A stretch of 64,000 nt of DNA from Gaiellasilicea sp963784895 (GCA_963784895.1 CAWATM010000016.1:124001-188000), one strand, 5' to 3'. Numbered from the stretch's first letter, positions 25,136 to 33,158 are shown. Program-made: numbers and translations. The notes: generated from the sequence alone by a model not told the origin.

Positions 25136-26100
25136 ACCGGGAGGGTAGCCCCGTGCTCGCGCAGGAGCTCGGCGAGCTCCTCGTTGCCGTTCGCCTCCGC
25201 TGTCTGCAGCGGCCGGTGCTCACCCGAGTCGACGCCGTTCGGGTCGGCGCCGGCCTCCAGAAGGATTCGCGCCGCTTCGACCTGGCCGGCGAAGACGGCC
25301 GTCCCGAGTGGGCGCACCCGCGCGAACGAGGCCGTCGCGAGCCGCTCGAGCGGCGCGCCGCGCTCGACGAGCAGCCGCACGGCGTCGGGGGAACCCGAGA
25401 AGCAGGCGAGATGGAGCGGCGTGAAGCCGTCGTCCGAGAGCGTGCCCACGAGCCCCGGATCGGCGTCGAGGAGCCCTCGCAGCCGCTCGACGCGCCCGAG
25501 TGCCGCCGCATCGAAGACGTCAAGCTCGGCGCCGGCGGCCGCTGCCTCCGCGCCGGCTCGGTCGCCGTGGTAGAGCGCCTCGCGCACCGGCGAGGTCTTC
25601 GGCCGGTTCCAGCCGAGCTCCTCGGCTTGCGCGCGGTAGGTGGGCAGCACCTCCTCGAAGCGGCGCTGCCAGTCCTCGAGCTCGATCGCTCCAGCGAGCG
25701 CGTCGAGGTGCGCATGCCAGCCGGCCGCGTAGCCCGTGCCGGCGGCGCGCCCGAGCCGGCGGTGGTCGAGCACGAGCAGCGTGCCGTACTCCTGCGGCAG
25801 GAGCTCGAAGCGGACGACCGACTCGTCCTCGCCGGCGAAACGCCACTCGTACTCGAGCACGTTCGGCTCGTCCCACGTCAGGATGCGGCCGTCGGTCTCG
25901 CCCTCCTCGAACGCGAGCCGGACGTGCCCAGCAGCGCCCGGGTCGACCTCGGCGCGCGCGAGCCACCGCCCGAGCCGGACGGGATCGGTGATCGCCGACC
26001 ACAGCTCGGAAGGCGTGAAGTCGTAGAGGCGCTCGAAGCGGACGGCGCAGCGCTCGTCGTCGCGCCGCAGGGCACCGGTGTCGACGGTCAGCTCGGTCAT
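25132..26100 (-). CDS. SRPBCC (AHSA1-like) domain fused to ankyrin repeats
   Basis: 322 residues in one uninterrupted frame. Residues 1-155 are an AHSA1/SRPBCC domain: FERLYDFTPSELWSAITDP, LGRWLARAEVDPGAAG, LTWDEPNVLEYEWRF, and AGWHAHLDALAGAIE. Residues about 185-322 are ankyrin repeats: DDGFTPLHLACFSGSPDAVRLL, LGTAVFAGQVEAARILLEAGADP, RPLQTAEANGNEELAELLREHGA. SRPBCC domains form a hydrophobic ligand pocket; ankyrins bind proteins. ATG 26100 overlaps the ArsR stop by 4 bp, the common ArsR-SRPBCC gene pair. The ankyrin extension is unusual for this pair. Ligand and partner unknown. Confidence 0.85.
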   Translation of the reverse strand: MTELTVDTGALRRDDERCAVRFERLYDFTPSELWSAITDPVRLGRWLARAEVDPGAAGHVRLAFEEGETDGRILTWDEPNVLEYEWRFAGEDESVVRFELLPQEYGTLLVLDHRRLGRAAGTGYAAGWHAHLDALAGAIELEDWQRRFEEVLPTYRAQAEELGWNRPKTSPVREALYHGDRAGAEAAAAGAELDVFDAAALGRVERLRGLLDADPGLVGTLSDDGFTPLHLACFSGSPDAVRLLVERGAPLERLATASFARVRPLGTAVFAGQVEAARILLEAGADPNGVDSGEHRPLQTAEANGNEELAELLREHGATLPV

Positions 26101-26411
26101 CGGTCTTCCTTTCGGGAGCGCCGGAGCTCGGTCTCGAGCGCGTCGAGCCGCTGTGTCCAAAACGTGCGGTAGCGCCCGAGCCAGTCGTCGAGCTCGGCAA
26201 GTGGCGTGGGGTCGAGTGAGTAGACGCGCCGCTGCGCCTCCGGGCGCGAGCGCACGAGTCCATGCTCGCGGAGCACGCGCAGATGCCGCGACACGGCAGG
26301 CTGGCTGATCGAGAAGTGGGCGTTCAGCTGCGCGACGTCGTGCTCGCGCTCTGCCAGCAGCTCGACGATGCGTCGCCGGGTGGGGTCGGCGAGTGCTGCG
26401 AGCGTGTTCAC
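26097..26411 (-). CDS. ArsR-family repressor (paired with SRPBCC-ankyrin)
   Basis: About 104 residues from GTG 26411 (NTLAALADPTRRRIVELLAE); an upstream in-frame start at 26429 would add six residues that lie over the promoter. Winged helix-turn-helix with recognition helix SISQPAVSRHLRVLREHGLV. No CxC metal site, so probably not a metal sensor. The tail WLGRYRTFWTQRLDALE matches ArsR proteins co-encoded with SRPBCC proteins. Likely represses its own operon and perhaps ltaE. Confidence 0.88.
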   Translation of the reverse strand: MNTLAALADPTRRRIVELLAEREHDVAQLNAHFSISQPAVSRHLRVLREHGLVRSRPEAQRRVYSLDPTPLAELDDWLGRYRTFWTQRLDALETELRRSRKEDR

Positions 26412-26463
26412 TCCGCTTATATAGCACAATGGTTATGGAAATTCGAGCCGATAGTCTGCGCGC
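26412..26463. promoter_or_regulatory. Divergent arsR/ltaE promoter region
   Basis: A 52-bp AT-rich island. Minus strand: TATATA (26423-26418) ends 6 nt before the arsR GTG. Plus strand: TAGTCT (26452-26457) ends 6 nt before the ltaE GTG. Both look leaderless. The short spacing means ArsR bound here could affect both genes. Confidence 0.55.
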
Positions 26464-27498
26464 GTGATCGACCTCCGCTCCGATACCGCGACCAGGCCGA
26501 CTGCGGGCATGCGCGCCGCGATTGCTGCCGCCGCTGTCGGCGACGAGCAGAAGCGCGAGGACCCGACCGTCAACGAGCTCGAGGAGCGCGCGGCTCGGCT
26601 GCTCGGCCAGGATGAGGCGATCTTCCTTCCCACCGCGACGATGGCCAATCAGATCGCGATCCGGCTGCACACGGAACCGGGGGACGAGTTGCTCGGCGAA
26701 GAGCACTGCCATGTCTTCCTCTCCGAGCTCGGCGGCGCGGCCGTCCACTCCGGCGTCGTCACGCGTGGGCTCCCGGGCGTCGCCGGCCGCTACAGCGCCG
26801 AACAGGCGCGCGCCGCGCTGCGCTTCCCCGACATCCATTCGCCGCGGACGCGTCTGCTCTGGGTCGAGAACACCCATAACGCGAGCGGCGGCCGCATCTG
26901 GCCCCTGGAGGAGATCCGCGAGCTGCACGCTTTGGCGCTTGAGCTCGACCTTCGGTTTCACCTCGACGGCGCCCGTCTGCTGCACGCGTCTGTCGCGCTC
27001 GGCGTCGACGCGGCCGAGATCGGCTCGCGGTTCGACACGGTCACGCTCTGTCTCTCGAAGGGCCTCGGCTGCCCGCTCGGCGCGATTCTCGCCGGCCAGT
27101 CCGAGGTGATGCGGAACGCCCGTCGCCTCAAGCACCTCTTCGGCGGCGCGATGCGCCAGGCCGGAATCGTCGCCGCAGCGGGCGTCTACGCGCTCGACAA
27201 CCATGTCGACCGCCTCGCCGACGACCATGCGCGCGCCAGGCGGCTCGCGCTGGGCCTGGCCGAGGCCGGGCTCGCCGTCGACCCCGACCGCGTCGAGACC
27301 AACTTCGTCCAGCTCGACATCGCGCCGCTCAAGGTGCAGGAGGCGACAGCGCGGCTGGCCGAGCAGGGGGTGGGGCTCTCCGGAACCGTCCACCCGACGA
27401 TCCTGCGCGCCGTCACGCACCTCGATATCTCCGACGAAGATGTCGACGTCGCGCTCGAGGCGATTCCGCGTGCGCTCGGAGCCCGTGTCAGCGCCTGA
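26464..27498 (+). CDS. ltaE: Low-specificity L-threonine aldolase
   Basis: 344 residues, fold-type I PLP enzyme that cleaves threonine to glycine and acetaldehyde. Start MIDLRSDTATRPTAGMRAA is diagnostic. Also DEAIFLPTATMANQIAI, FHLDGARLLHA and the PLP lysine in CLSKGLGCPLGAIL. GTG 26464 follows TAGTCT. It could feed glycine to the nearby glycine cleavage system. Confidence 0.92.
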   Translation: MIDLRSDTATRPTAGMRAAIAAAAVGDEQKREDPTVNELEERAARLLGQDEAIFLPTATMANQIAIRLHTEPGDELLGEEHCHVFLSELGGAAVHSGVVTRGLPGVAGRYSAEQARAALRFPDIHSPRTRLLWVENTHNASGGRIWPLEEIRELHALALELDLRFHLDGARLLHASVALGVDAAEIGSRFDTVTLCLSKGLGCPLGAILAGQSEVMRNARRLKHLFGGAMRQAGIVAAAGVYALDNHVDRLADDHARARRLALGLAEAGLAVDPDRVETNFVQLDIAPLKVQEATARLAEQGVGLSGTVHPTILRAVTHLDISDEDVDVALEAIPRALGARVSA

Positions 27499-28807
27499 CC
27501 CGCTCCGCGTGGACCTCGAAGCCAAGCTTGCGGCCGCCCAGGCGGACGAGCGGATGCCCTCCGTCAGCGCGGCCGTCTTCCGCGACGGCAACGTGGTCTG
27601 GGAGCAGGCGCTCGGCCTCGCCGACGTTGAGGCGAAGCGGGAGGCGACGCCGCAGACGCAGTACCGGATCGGCTCGATCACGAAGACGTTCACAGCGGTC
27701 GGGATCCTCCAGCTCCGCGACGCGGGCGCGCTTTCGCTCGACGATCCGCTGACGAAGCATCTCCCCGAGAGCGCGCACGGGCCGACGATCGGCCGCATGC
27801 TCGCGCACTCCTCCGGACTCCAGCGCGAGCCGCCGGGCGAGATTTGGGAGACGATGAAGGCCCCCTCCCGGGAGGAGCTGCTCACCGGCACCGCGGACGC
27901 CGAGCAGGTGCTCGCCCCCGGCACCTGGTGGCACTACTCGAACCTCGCGTTCGCGCTGCTCGGTGAGGTCGTCGCGCGTGCCCACGGCGGTGCGTGGGAG
28001 GAGGCTCTGCAGGAGCGGATCCTCGGGCCGCTCGGCCTGTCCCGCACGACGCCCGACGAGTCCGACCCCGCGGCCCGCGGTTACTTCGTCGAGCCGTACT
28101 CCGATGCCGTCCGCCTGGAGCCGGAGCTCGACCTCGGCGGCGCCGGCGCGCTCGGCAAGCTGTGGTCGACGACCGGCGACCTGGCGCGTTGGGGTGCATT
28201 TCTCGCGTCCGGCGACGATGACGTGCTGCAGAGCTCGACCCTGGAGGAGATGGCGCACGTCCGGGCGATGGTCGACCACGCCGGCTGGACGATGGCGTGG
28301 GGGACGGGGCTCGAGCTCTACCGTCGCGGCGAGCACCTCTTCGTCGGCCACGGCGGCGCGATGCCGGGGCACCTCGCGGGTCTCGTCGTCGACCGGAAGA
28401 CGAAGCTCGGCGCCGCGGTGCTGACGAACACCGGCGCCGGTGCGGCGCCGGAGAAGCTCGCGCTCGATCTCGCGACGGCCGCGATCGCCGCGCTGCCCGC
28501 AGCGACGGATCCATGGCAGGCGGGCGAGCCGGCACCCGCCGGCATCGAGCCGCTCCTCGGGCCGTGGTGGACCGAGGGACATCAGCTCGTGCTCTCGTGG
28601 CGGAAGGGCCGGCTCGAGGCGAAGCTTCTCGACGGCGTGCCGGGACGCGACACCTCCTATTTCGAGCCCGACGGCGAGGATCGCTTCCGCAGTGTCGAGG
28701 GCCGCGAGCGGGGGGAGCTCCTGCGTGTCGTCCGCGACTCCGTGGGCGCGGTCGAGAAGCTCTACTTCGCGACGTACCCGCTGCGCCGCGAGCCGTCCAC
28801 CTTCTAG
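27485..28807 (+). CDS. Serine beta-lactamase-like hydrolase (class C fold)
   Basis: 440 residues from GTG 27485 (14-bp overlap with ltaE); GTG 27509 is an alternative. Catalytic motifs of the AmpC/esterase family: S-x-x-K in GSITKTFTAVG, Y-x-N in WHYSNLAFALLGEV, and H-x-G in FVGHGGAMPGHLAG. A C-terminal lipocalin-like extension (GPWWTEGHQLVLSWRKG) follows the catalytic domain. No signal peptide, so a cytoplasmic esterase or peptidase is more likely than a resistance enzyme. Confidence 0.85.
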   Translation: MSAPDPLRVDLEAKLAAAQADERMPSVSAAVFRDGNVVWEQALGLADVEAKREATPQTQYRIGSITKTFTAVGILQLRDAGALSLDDPLTKHLPESAHGPTIGRMLAHSSGLQREPPGEIWETMKAPSREELLTGTADAEQVLAPGTWWHYSNLAFALLGEVVARAHGGAWEEALQERILGPLGLSRTTPDESDPAARGYFVEPYSDAVRLEPELDLGGAGALGKLWSTTGDLARWGAFLASGDDDVLQSSTLEEMAHVRAMVDHAGWTMAWGTGLELYRRGEHLFVGHGGAMPGHLAGLVVDRKTKLGAAVLTNTGAGAAPEKLALDLATAAIAALPAATDPWQAGEPAPAGIEPLLGPWWTEGHQLVLSWRKGRLEAKLLDGVPGRDTSYFEPDGEDRFRSVEGRERGELLRVVRDSVGAVEKLYFATYPLRREPSTF

Positions 28808-29850
28808 CCCTCGGGGCGGTCGCCGGCCAGGTAGAACGCGGTCGCGACGCCAATGTACGTCACGATCAGGATCACGCCCTTGAGGCGGCTCGAGCGGCCG
28901 TCGGCGAGCAGGATCGACGTCACCAGCACCGAGACGGCGAGGGCGCCGATCTCGACCTTGCGGAAGGAAAGCGCGAGCGGCTCGATCAAGAGCGCCAAGA
29001 GCGCCACGGCGGGGATCAGGAAGACGGCGACCTGCGCGCTGGAAGCGAGTGCGATCTCGGCCGCGAGCTTGATCTTGCCGCGGGCGGCGACGACGACCGC
29101 GCCGCCGTGCTCGGCCGCGTTGCCGACGATCGCGATCACGACCGCCGCGAGGAAGAACTCGCTCAGCCCGGAGTCCTCGGCGAACTTGTCGATCGAGCCG
29201 ACGAGGATCTCCGCCACCAGCGCGGTGACGACGGTCGCGAGCCCGAGCACGACGAGGGCGAGCCGCAGCGACCAGCCTTTGATCTCCGCGTCGCTCGCGA
29301 TATGCAGCGCTGCGTGCCGACGGAGCGAATAGACGGTGAGGACCACGTACGCGACGAGGAGGACGATGGAGACCGGGATCGAGAGCCTCACGAGCTCGTC
29401 GCGCTCGGGATCGCCTTCCCAGCCGGGAACAGACGGGATCAGCAGCAGGAGGGTCGTGCCGCCGACGAGCGCCAGCGCGAGGAAGCTCGACGGCCGGTCG
29501 ATCTCCCCGCGGCCGCCGAAGAGCAGCGAGAAGCCCAGCACCAGGAGGAGGTTGCCGACGACGGAGCCGGTCAGCGACCCGCGCACGACCTCGAACTCCA
29601 TCGCCTGGACGGCGAAGAGCGCGATGATCAACTCCGGCGCGTTGCCGAACGTCGCGTTGAGGAAGCCGCCGATCCCCGGTCCCGTGTGCTCCGCGGCGTG
29701 CTCGGTCGCCTCGCCGATCAGCCACGCGAGCGGGATCAGCGCCGCGGCTGCGAGCACGAAGTCGACCGTCGCGTCCGGGTGGAAGAGGTAGTGGATCAGC
29801 ACCACGATCGGCGCGAGCGCGACGGAGGTGAAGAGGATGCGCCGGACCAT
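28804..29850 (-). CDS. cax: Calcium/proton exchanger (CaCA family, Cax type)
   Basis: 348 residues with about 11 predicted membrane helices. The two alpha repeats are seen: GGFLNATFGNAPELIIALFA and VVIAIVGNAAEHGGAVVVA, with the conserved GNAxE acidic residues, and an acidic loop between halves. Exchanges cytosolic Ca2+ for protons. The gene stops 4 bp inside the convergent hydrolase gene. Confidence 0.93.
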   Translation of the reverse strand: MVRRILFTSVALAPIVVLIHYLFHPDATVDFVLAAAALIPLAWLIGEATEHAAEHTGPGIGGFLNATFGNAPELIIALFAVQAMEFEVVRGSLTGSVVGNLLLVLGFSLLFGGRGEIDRPSSFLALALVGGTTLLLLIPSVPGWEGDPERDELVRLSIPVSIVLLVAYVVLTVYSLRRHAALHIASDAEIKGWSLRLALVVLGLATVVTALVAEILVGSIDKFAEDSGLSEFFLAAVVIAIVGNAAEHGGAVVVAARGKIKLAAEIALASSAQVAVFLIPAVALLALLIEPLALSFRKVEIGALAVSVLVTSILLADGRSSRLKGVILIVTYIGVATAFYLAGDRPEG

Positions 29851-29859
29851 GAACCGGCG

Positions 29860-29865
29860 ATCCTA
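29860..29865 (-). promoter_or_regulatory. -10-like element of cax
   Basis: TAGGAT on the minus strand, 9 nt before the ATG at 29850. Confidence 0.45.
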
Positions 29866-29972
29866 ACGGCGCATGGACACTCGCTGGACGGTTCCGCGCG
29901 CGCGGCACGTGCCTGAAAATCGAGCGCTTGTCAAGTCTTGCGGGACGTGGGAACCGTGACCACAATCCGTCC

Positions 29973-30386
29973 ATGGACGAGGCTGCACAGGCCCCCGTCG
30001 AGCTCCCTCTCCGACCTCAGGACGAGGTCGAGTGCCGACGGTGCGACGTGCACTGCGACAAGGTCGTCTACCCCGGAGCCTGCATCGAGCGCTCCTGCCC
30101 CTTCGTCTACGCCTACGAGGCCTGGGGCCACACCTACGTCGGCTGCATGCAGCGCGTCTACGGGGTCGAGATCGACCTCGACCTGTTGCGGGCGGCCGAG
30201 GCGAGGCGCGAGGGCTTCGGCGGCATCCGTGCGACCGGGTCGCCGCTGCCGATGTGCAAGGTCGAGGTGTCGCCCTGTTACGAGAGCCGCGTCGACGAGC
30301 TCGGCTGCAGGAATCCGGAGTTCTTCGAGCTCCCGCGCGAGCGCCCGAGCTTCCGCGTGATCGCGCAGATCAACCCGAGCGCCTAG
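29973..30386 (+). CDS. Cys-rich protein of unknown function
   Basis: 137 residues with nine Cys (21, 24, 28, 37, 42, 58, 95, 102, 112). The first cluster is CRRCDVHC, then ACIERSC and a downstream pair MCKVEVSPC, a spacing that suggests metal (Zn or Fe-S) binding. No signal peptide or membrane helix. Not recognised. ATG 29973 is chosen because the longer frame adds unrelated codons; TTGTCA at 29929 and CACAAT near 29962 could be a weak promoter. A hairpin 19 bp downstream may end its transcript. Confidence 0.65.
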   Translation: MDEAAQAPVELPLRPQDEVECRRCDVHCDKVVYPGACIERSCPFVYAYEAWGHTYVGCMQRVYGVEIDLDLLRAAEARREGFGGIRATGSPLPMCKVEVSPCYESRVDELGCRNPEFFELPRERPSFRVIAQINPSA

Positions 30387-30404
30387 AACGCGGCCGCCGA
30401 AGGG

Positions 30405-30425
30405 CTTGTGTTGTTTCAACACAAG
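30405..30425 (+). terminator. Hairpin CTTGTGTTG-TTT-CAACACAAG
   Basis: A perfect 9-bp stem with a TTT loop, 19 bp after the Cys-rich gene, followed by a T-rich stretch (CGTTTCCTTTCGTCTTTC). A 17-nt core of it recurs in opposite orientation at 30796-30812. Terminator or paired operator. Confidence 0.55.
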
Positions 30426-30492
30426 CGTTTCCTTTCGTCTTTCGTGACGGAATCGTGACCAAGCGGCGTCCGGCGGCGGGCACGCTCTCGGA

Positions 30493-30804
30493 GTGCGCTT
30501 CTCGGTCTCCCCGAACGATGCTCGGATTCACGCACTCGTCGTAGCGCTCGACAACGACGACCAGTCGGTCGCCGCGACCTGGCGCGCTGTCGGCCAAGCG
30601 GCGTGGGAACTCGGTCTGCGCCGACCGGGGTACCACGCGATCCGTGAGCTCGTCCGATCCGAGCGCCATCGACGTGCGGCTCGCACCGCAGTGCGGGCGG
30701 CGGCACTCGACGCCGTTCTCGCGGTCGGATCGTCCCGCGTCGTTGACCTGCCGATCGCGCTCGACGCGCTCGAGTACGCACGGGCGAGGGAGAGGTTGTG
30801 TTGA
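30493..30804 (+). CDS. Small protein of unknown function, possible HTH
   Basis: 103 residues from GTG 30493. The middle (ATWRAVGQAAWELGLRRPGY, then HAIRELVRSERHRRAART) looks like a helix-turn-helix followed by a basic helix. I do not know a named family. The stop codon lies inside the second copy of the hairpin repeat. The upstream 30426-30492 contains no clear promoter. Expression and function are unproven. Confidence 0.5.
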   Translation: MRFSVSPNDARIHALVVALDNDDQSVAATWRAVGQAAWELGLRRPGYHAIRELVRSERHRRAARTAVRAAALDAVLAVGSSRVVDLPIALDALEYARARERLC

Positions 30805-30812
30805 AACAACAC
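30796..30812 (-). terminator. Inverted second copy of the GTGTTGTTTCAACAC element
   Basis: On the minus strand this reads GTGTTGTTTCAACACAA, identical to 30408-30424 on the plus strand. It lies 15 bp beyond the nfo stop, so relative to nfo it stands where copy one stands relative to the Cys-rich gene. Confidence 0.5.
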
Positions 30813-30827
30813 CACCCCTTCTGTGCG

Positions 30828-31676
30828 CTACCGCTTCGTCCAGCGGGCGCGCAGGTCGCGCAGCTTCTGCATCTCCGCGGCATCGGGCCCGTGGTTGTCC
30901 GGGCCCGGAGTCTCCATCACGGCAGGCAGCTTCTGGAGCGCCTTGGGGGCGAGGAAGGCGCCCATGCGCTCGCCGAGCTCGCCCTCGAGCACGTTCGCGT
31001 GGCGGTCGCGGTTCGAGCCGAGCGGGGCGGCCGCGTCGTTGACGTGCAACGCACGCAGCCGGTCGAGCCCGATCCGGGTCCTGACCTCCTTCAACGTCGC
31101 CGTCATCACCTTCGGCTTGCCGACGTCGACGCCGGAGACGTACAGATGGCACGAATCGAGGCAGATACCGAGTCGTTCGTGCCGGTCGAGCCCGTCGACG
31201 ATCGCCGCCAGCTCCTCGATCGAGCGGCCGATCGTGCCGCCCGCGCCGGCCGAATTCTCGAGCAGGAGCCACGTCCGATCGGAGCAGTGCTCGAGCACCT
31301 CGCGCAGCGCGGGCACGCAGCGCTCGAGCCCGGCCTCGAAGCCGGAACCGAGATGCGAGCCGACGTGGAAGACGACGCCGTCCGCCTCGATCGCGCAGGC
31401 CGCGTCGACGGTCGCGACCATCGTCTCGAGGCTCTTGCCGTAGACCACCTCGTCCGGCGTGGCGAGGTTGCAGAGGTAGAGGGCGTGCACGAGCACCGAG
31501 CCGATCCCGGCTTCCCCGCGGCGCTCGCGAAAGCGCGCTAGATCCTCTTCGGCATGCTCGGGAAACCGCCAGGTCCGGGGGCTCTGCGCGAACAGTTGCA
31601 CCGCGTCGGCCCCGATCTCGATCGCCCGGTCGAGCGCGCCCTTGATCCCTCCTGCACAGTGGGCGCCGAAGAGCAC
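30828..31676 (-). CDS. nfo: Endonuclease IV (AP endonuclease)
   Basis: 282 residues, TIM-barrel AP endonuclease that cuts 5' of abasic sites with three zinc ions. Family segments: FGAHCAGGIKGALDRAIEIGADAVQLFAQSP is divided here into GAHCAGGIKGALDRA and ADAVQLFAQSPRTW; later VVFHVGSHLGSG, LLLENSAGAGG, GICLDSCHLYVSG, LHVNDAAAPLGSNRDRH and VMETPGPD supply the zinc ligands. GTG 31676, leaderless promoter shared with gltX. Confidence 0.93.
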   Translation of the reverse strand: MLFGAHCAGGIKGALDRAIEIGADAVQLFAQSPRTWRFPEHAEEDLARFRERRGEAGIGSVLVHALYLCNLATPDEVVYGKSLETMVATVDAACAIEADGVVFHVGSHLGSGFEAGLERCVPALREVLEHCSDRTWLLLENSAGAGGTIGRSIEELAAIVDGLDRHERLGICLDSCHLYVSGVDVGKPKVMTATLKEVRTRIGLDRLRALHVNDAAAPLGSNRDRHANVLEGELGERMGAFLAPKALQKLPAVMETPGPDNHGPDAAEMQKLRDLRARWTKR

Positions 31677-31681
31677 GACGC

Positions 31682-31688
31682 TAGGCTA
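31682..31688. promoter_or_regulatory. Bidirectional nfo/gltX -10 element
   Basis: Only 20 bp separate the two divergent GTG starts. TAGGCTA is a near-palindrome: TAGGCT on the plus strand ends 9 nt before gltX and TAGCCT on the minus strand ends 6 nt before nfo. Both genes are predicted leaderless from one shared element. Confidence 0.55.
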
Positions 31689-31696
31689 ACCGCGTC

Positions 31697-32956
31697 GTGT
31701 CAGTCCGCGTCCGCATGGCTCCGAGCCCCACCGGCTTCCTCCACATCGGCGGCGTCCGCACGTTTCTCTTCAACTGGCTCTTTGCGCGCGGCCGGGGTGG
31801 CAAGTGCCTGCTTCGGATCGAGAACACGGATACGAGCCGTGAGGTGGCCGAGTCGGTCGAGCAGATCCAGAGCTCGCTCCGCTGGCTCGGCATCGACTGG
31901 GACGGCAACGTCACCTTCCAGCTCGACCGGCTGGAGCGCTGCGGTGAGGAGGCGCGCCGGCTGGTCGACGAGGGCAAGGCGTACGAGGACGAGGGCGCGA
32001 TCCGCTTCCGGATGCCCGACGAGGGCACGACCGCCTGGGAGGACGCGGTCAAGGGCCGGATCGAGTTCCCGAGCGAGCAGCTGGATGACCTCGTCCTCGT
32101 CCGCTCGGACGGCAGGCCGACGTACAACTTCGCCTCTCCGGTCGAGGACTGGCTCGACGGGATCACGCACGTGATCCGCGGCGACGACCACGTCTCGAAC
32201 ACGCCGAAGCAGATCCAGATCCTGCAGGCACTCGGCTCCGAGATCCCGACCTACGCGCACGTGCCGAGCGTCTTCGGCGAGGACGGCAAGAAGCTCTCGA
32301 AGCGACACGGCGCCGTCTCGGTGGACGAGTTCCGCCAGGCGGGGTACATCGCCCCCGCGCTGATGAACTTCCTCGCGCTGCTCGGCTGGGCGCCCGACGG
32401 CGAGACGACGATCATGTCGCGCGACGAGCTGACGGAGCGCTTCTCGCTCGAGCGCGTCGGCGCCAGTCCGGCCACCTTCGACTACGCGAAGCTCGACTGG
32501 ATGAACGGGGTCTACCTCCGCGAACTCTCTCCCGGGGAGTACGCCGCCGCGCTGACGGCCTTCCTCCGCGAGCAGGGCAACGACTGGCCGATCGAGCGGG
32601 TCGAAGCATCGGCTCCGCTCGTGCAGGAGAAGATCGCGAGGCTGGGGGAGTTCCCAGAGTTCGCAGGCTTCCTCTTCCACGACGTCGAGCCGGACCCCGC
32701 CCTGCTCGACCGTGACGTGCTGACGGCGACGGCCGCCGCGCTCGAGCTGGTCGAGCCGTGGCAGGCCGCTCCGCTGGAGACCACGCTCAAGCAGGTGACG
32801 GCGAGTCTCGGCCTGAAGCCACGACAGGCGTTCCAGCCGATCCGCGTCGCCGTGACCGGGTCGAAGATCTCGCCCGGGCTCTACGAGAGCCTGGAGCTGC
32901 TCGGGCGCGACGTCGCGCTCGCCCGCATCAAGGCCGCGGCGGCGGCAGCGGCTTGA
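31697..32956 (+). CDS. gltX: Glutamyl-tRNA synthetase, compact form
   Basis: 419 residues, class I synthetase. HIGH-type motif SPTGFLHIGGVRTFLFNW, LLRIENTDTSR, and KMSKS-type KKLSKRHGAVSV are intact, and a C-terminal helical anticodon-binding domain is present, so this is not the shorter tRNA-Asp modifying GluQ. It is 50-70 residues shorter than usual. After RRLVDEGKAYED the sequence goes directly to GAIRFRMPDEG; the acceptor-binding insert that carries the Zn-binding C-x-C...C-x-H in E. coli GltX is missing. Confidence 0.93.
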   Translation: MSVRVRMAPSPTGFLHIGGVRTFLFNWLFARGRGGKCLLRIENTDTSREVAESVEQIQSSLRWLGIDWDGNVTFQLDRLERCGEEARRLVDEGKAYEDEGAIRFRMPDEGTTAWEDAVKGRIEFPSEQLDDLVLVRSDGRPTYNFASPVEDWLDGITHVIRGDDHVSNTPKQIQILQALGSEIPTYAHVPSVFGEDGKKLSKRHGAVSVDEFRQAGYIAPALMNFLALLGWAPDGETTIMSRDELTERFSLERVGASPATFDYAKLDWMNGVYLRELSPGEYAAALTAFLREQGNDWPIERVEASAPLVQEKIARLGEFPEFAGFLFHDVEPDPALLDRDVLTATAAALELVEPWQAAPLETTLKQVTASLGLKPRQAFQPIRVAVTGSKISPGLYESLELLGRDVALARIKAAAAAAA

Positions 32957-33059
32957 TCGGGGCGAGCGGGTCGAGCGCCCGCTGGAACTGGACCCACGCC
33001 CGCCGACGGTAGCTCGCGCTCGGCGTCGGCAGCAGATTTTTGGCGGCTTTGTCCTGCAC
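32928..33059 (-). CDS. 43-residue basic Pro-rich protein
   Basis: A short frame (MQDKAAKNLLPTPSASYRRR then AWVQFQRALDPLAPIKPL and a Pro tail) overlapping the gltX end by 29 bp. GAGAGG lies 3 nt before the GTG, and a perfect -10-like TACAAT is on the minus strand at 33100-33095. Not recognised. Composition is protein-like, but its size makes the call tentative. Confidence 0.4.
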   Translation of the reverse strand: MQDKAAKNLLPTPSASYRRRAWVQFQRALDPLAPIKPLPPPRP

Positions 33060-33094
33060 GTCCCTCTCGTCCTCGGGTTGCTCGTTGCTTCCCA

Positions 33095-33100
33095 ATTGTA
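33095..33100 (-). promoter_or_regulatory. -10-like TACAAT
   Basis: TACAAT on the minus strand 35 nt before the 43-residue frame. On the plus strand the same bases precede the response regulator. Confidence 0.4.
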
Positions 33101-33158
33101 AGGGGTAAACGTGATTCGGCCCTGGCGCGGTACGCAAGTGGGTACAGTGCGCGGCCTG

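Noticed and set aside
26397..26463. Upstream start of arsR at 26429
   Set aside because: Would place the first six codons over the TATATA promoter element; GTG 26411 gives the normal family N-terminus.
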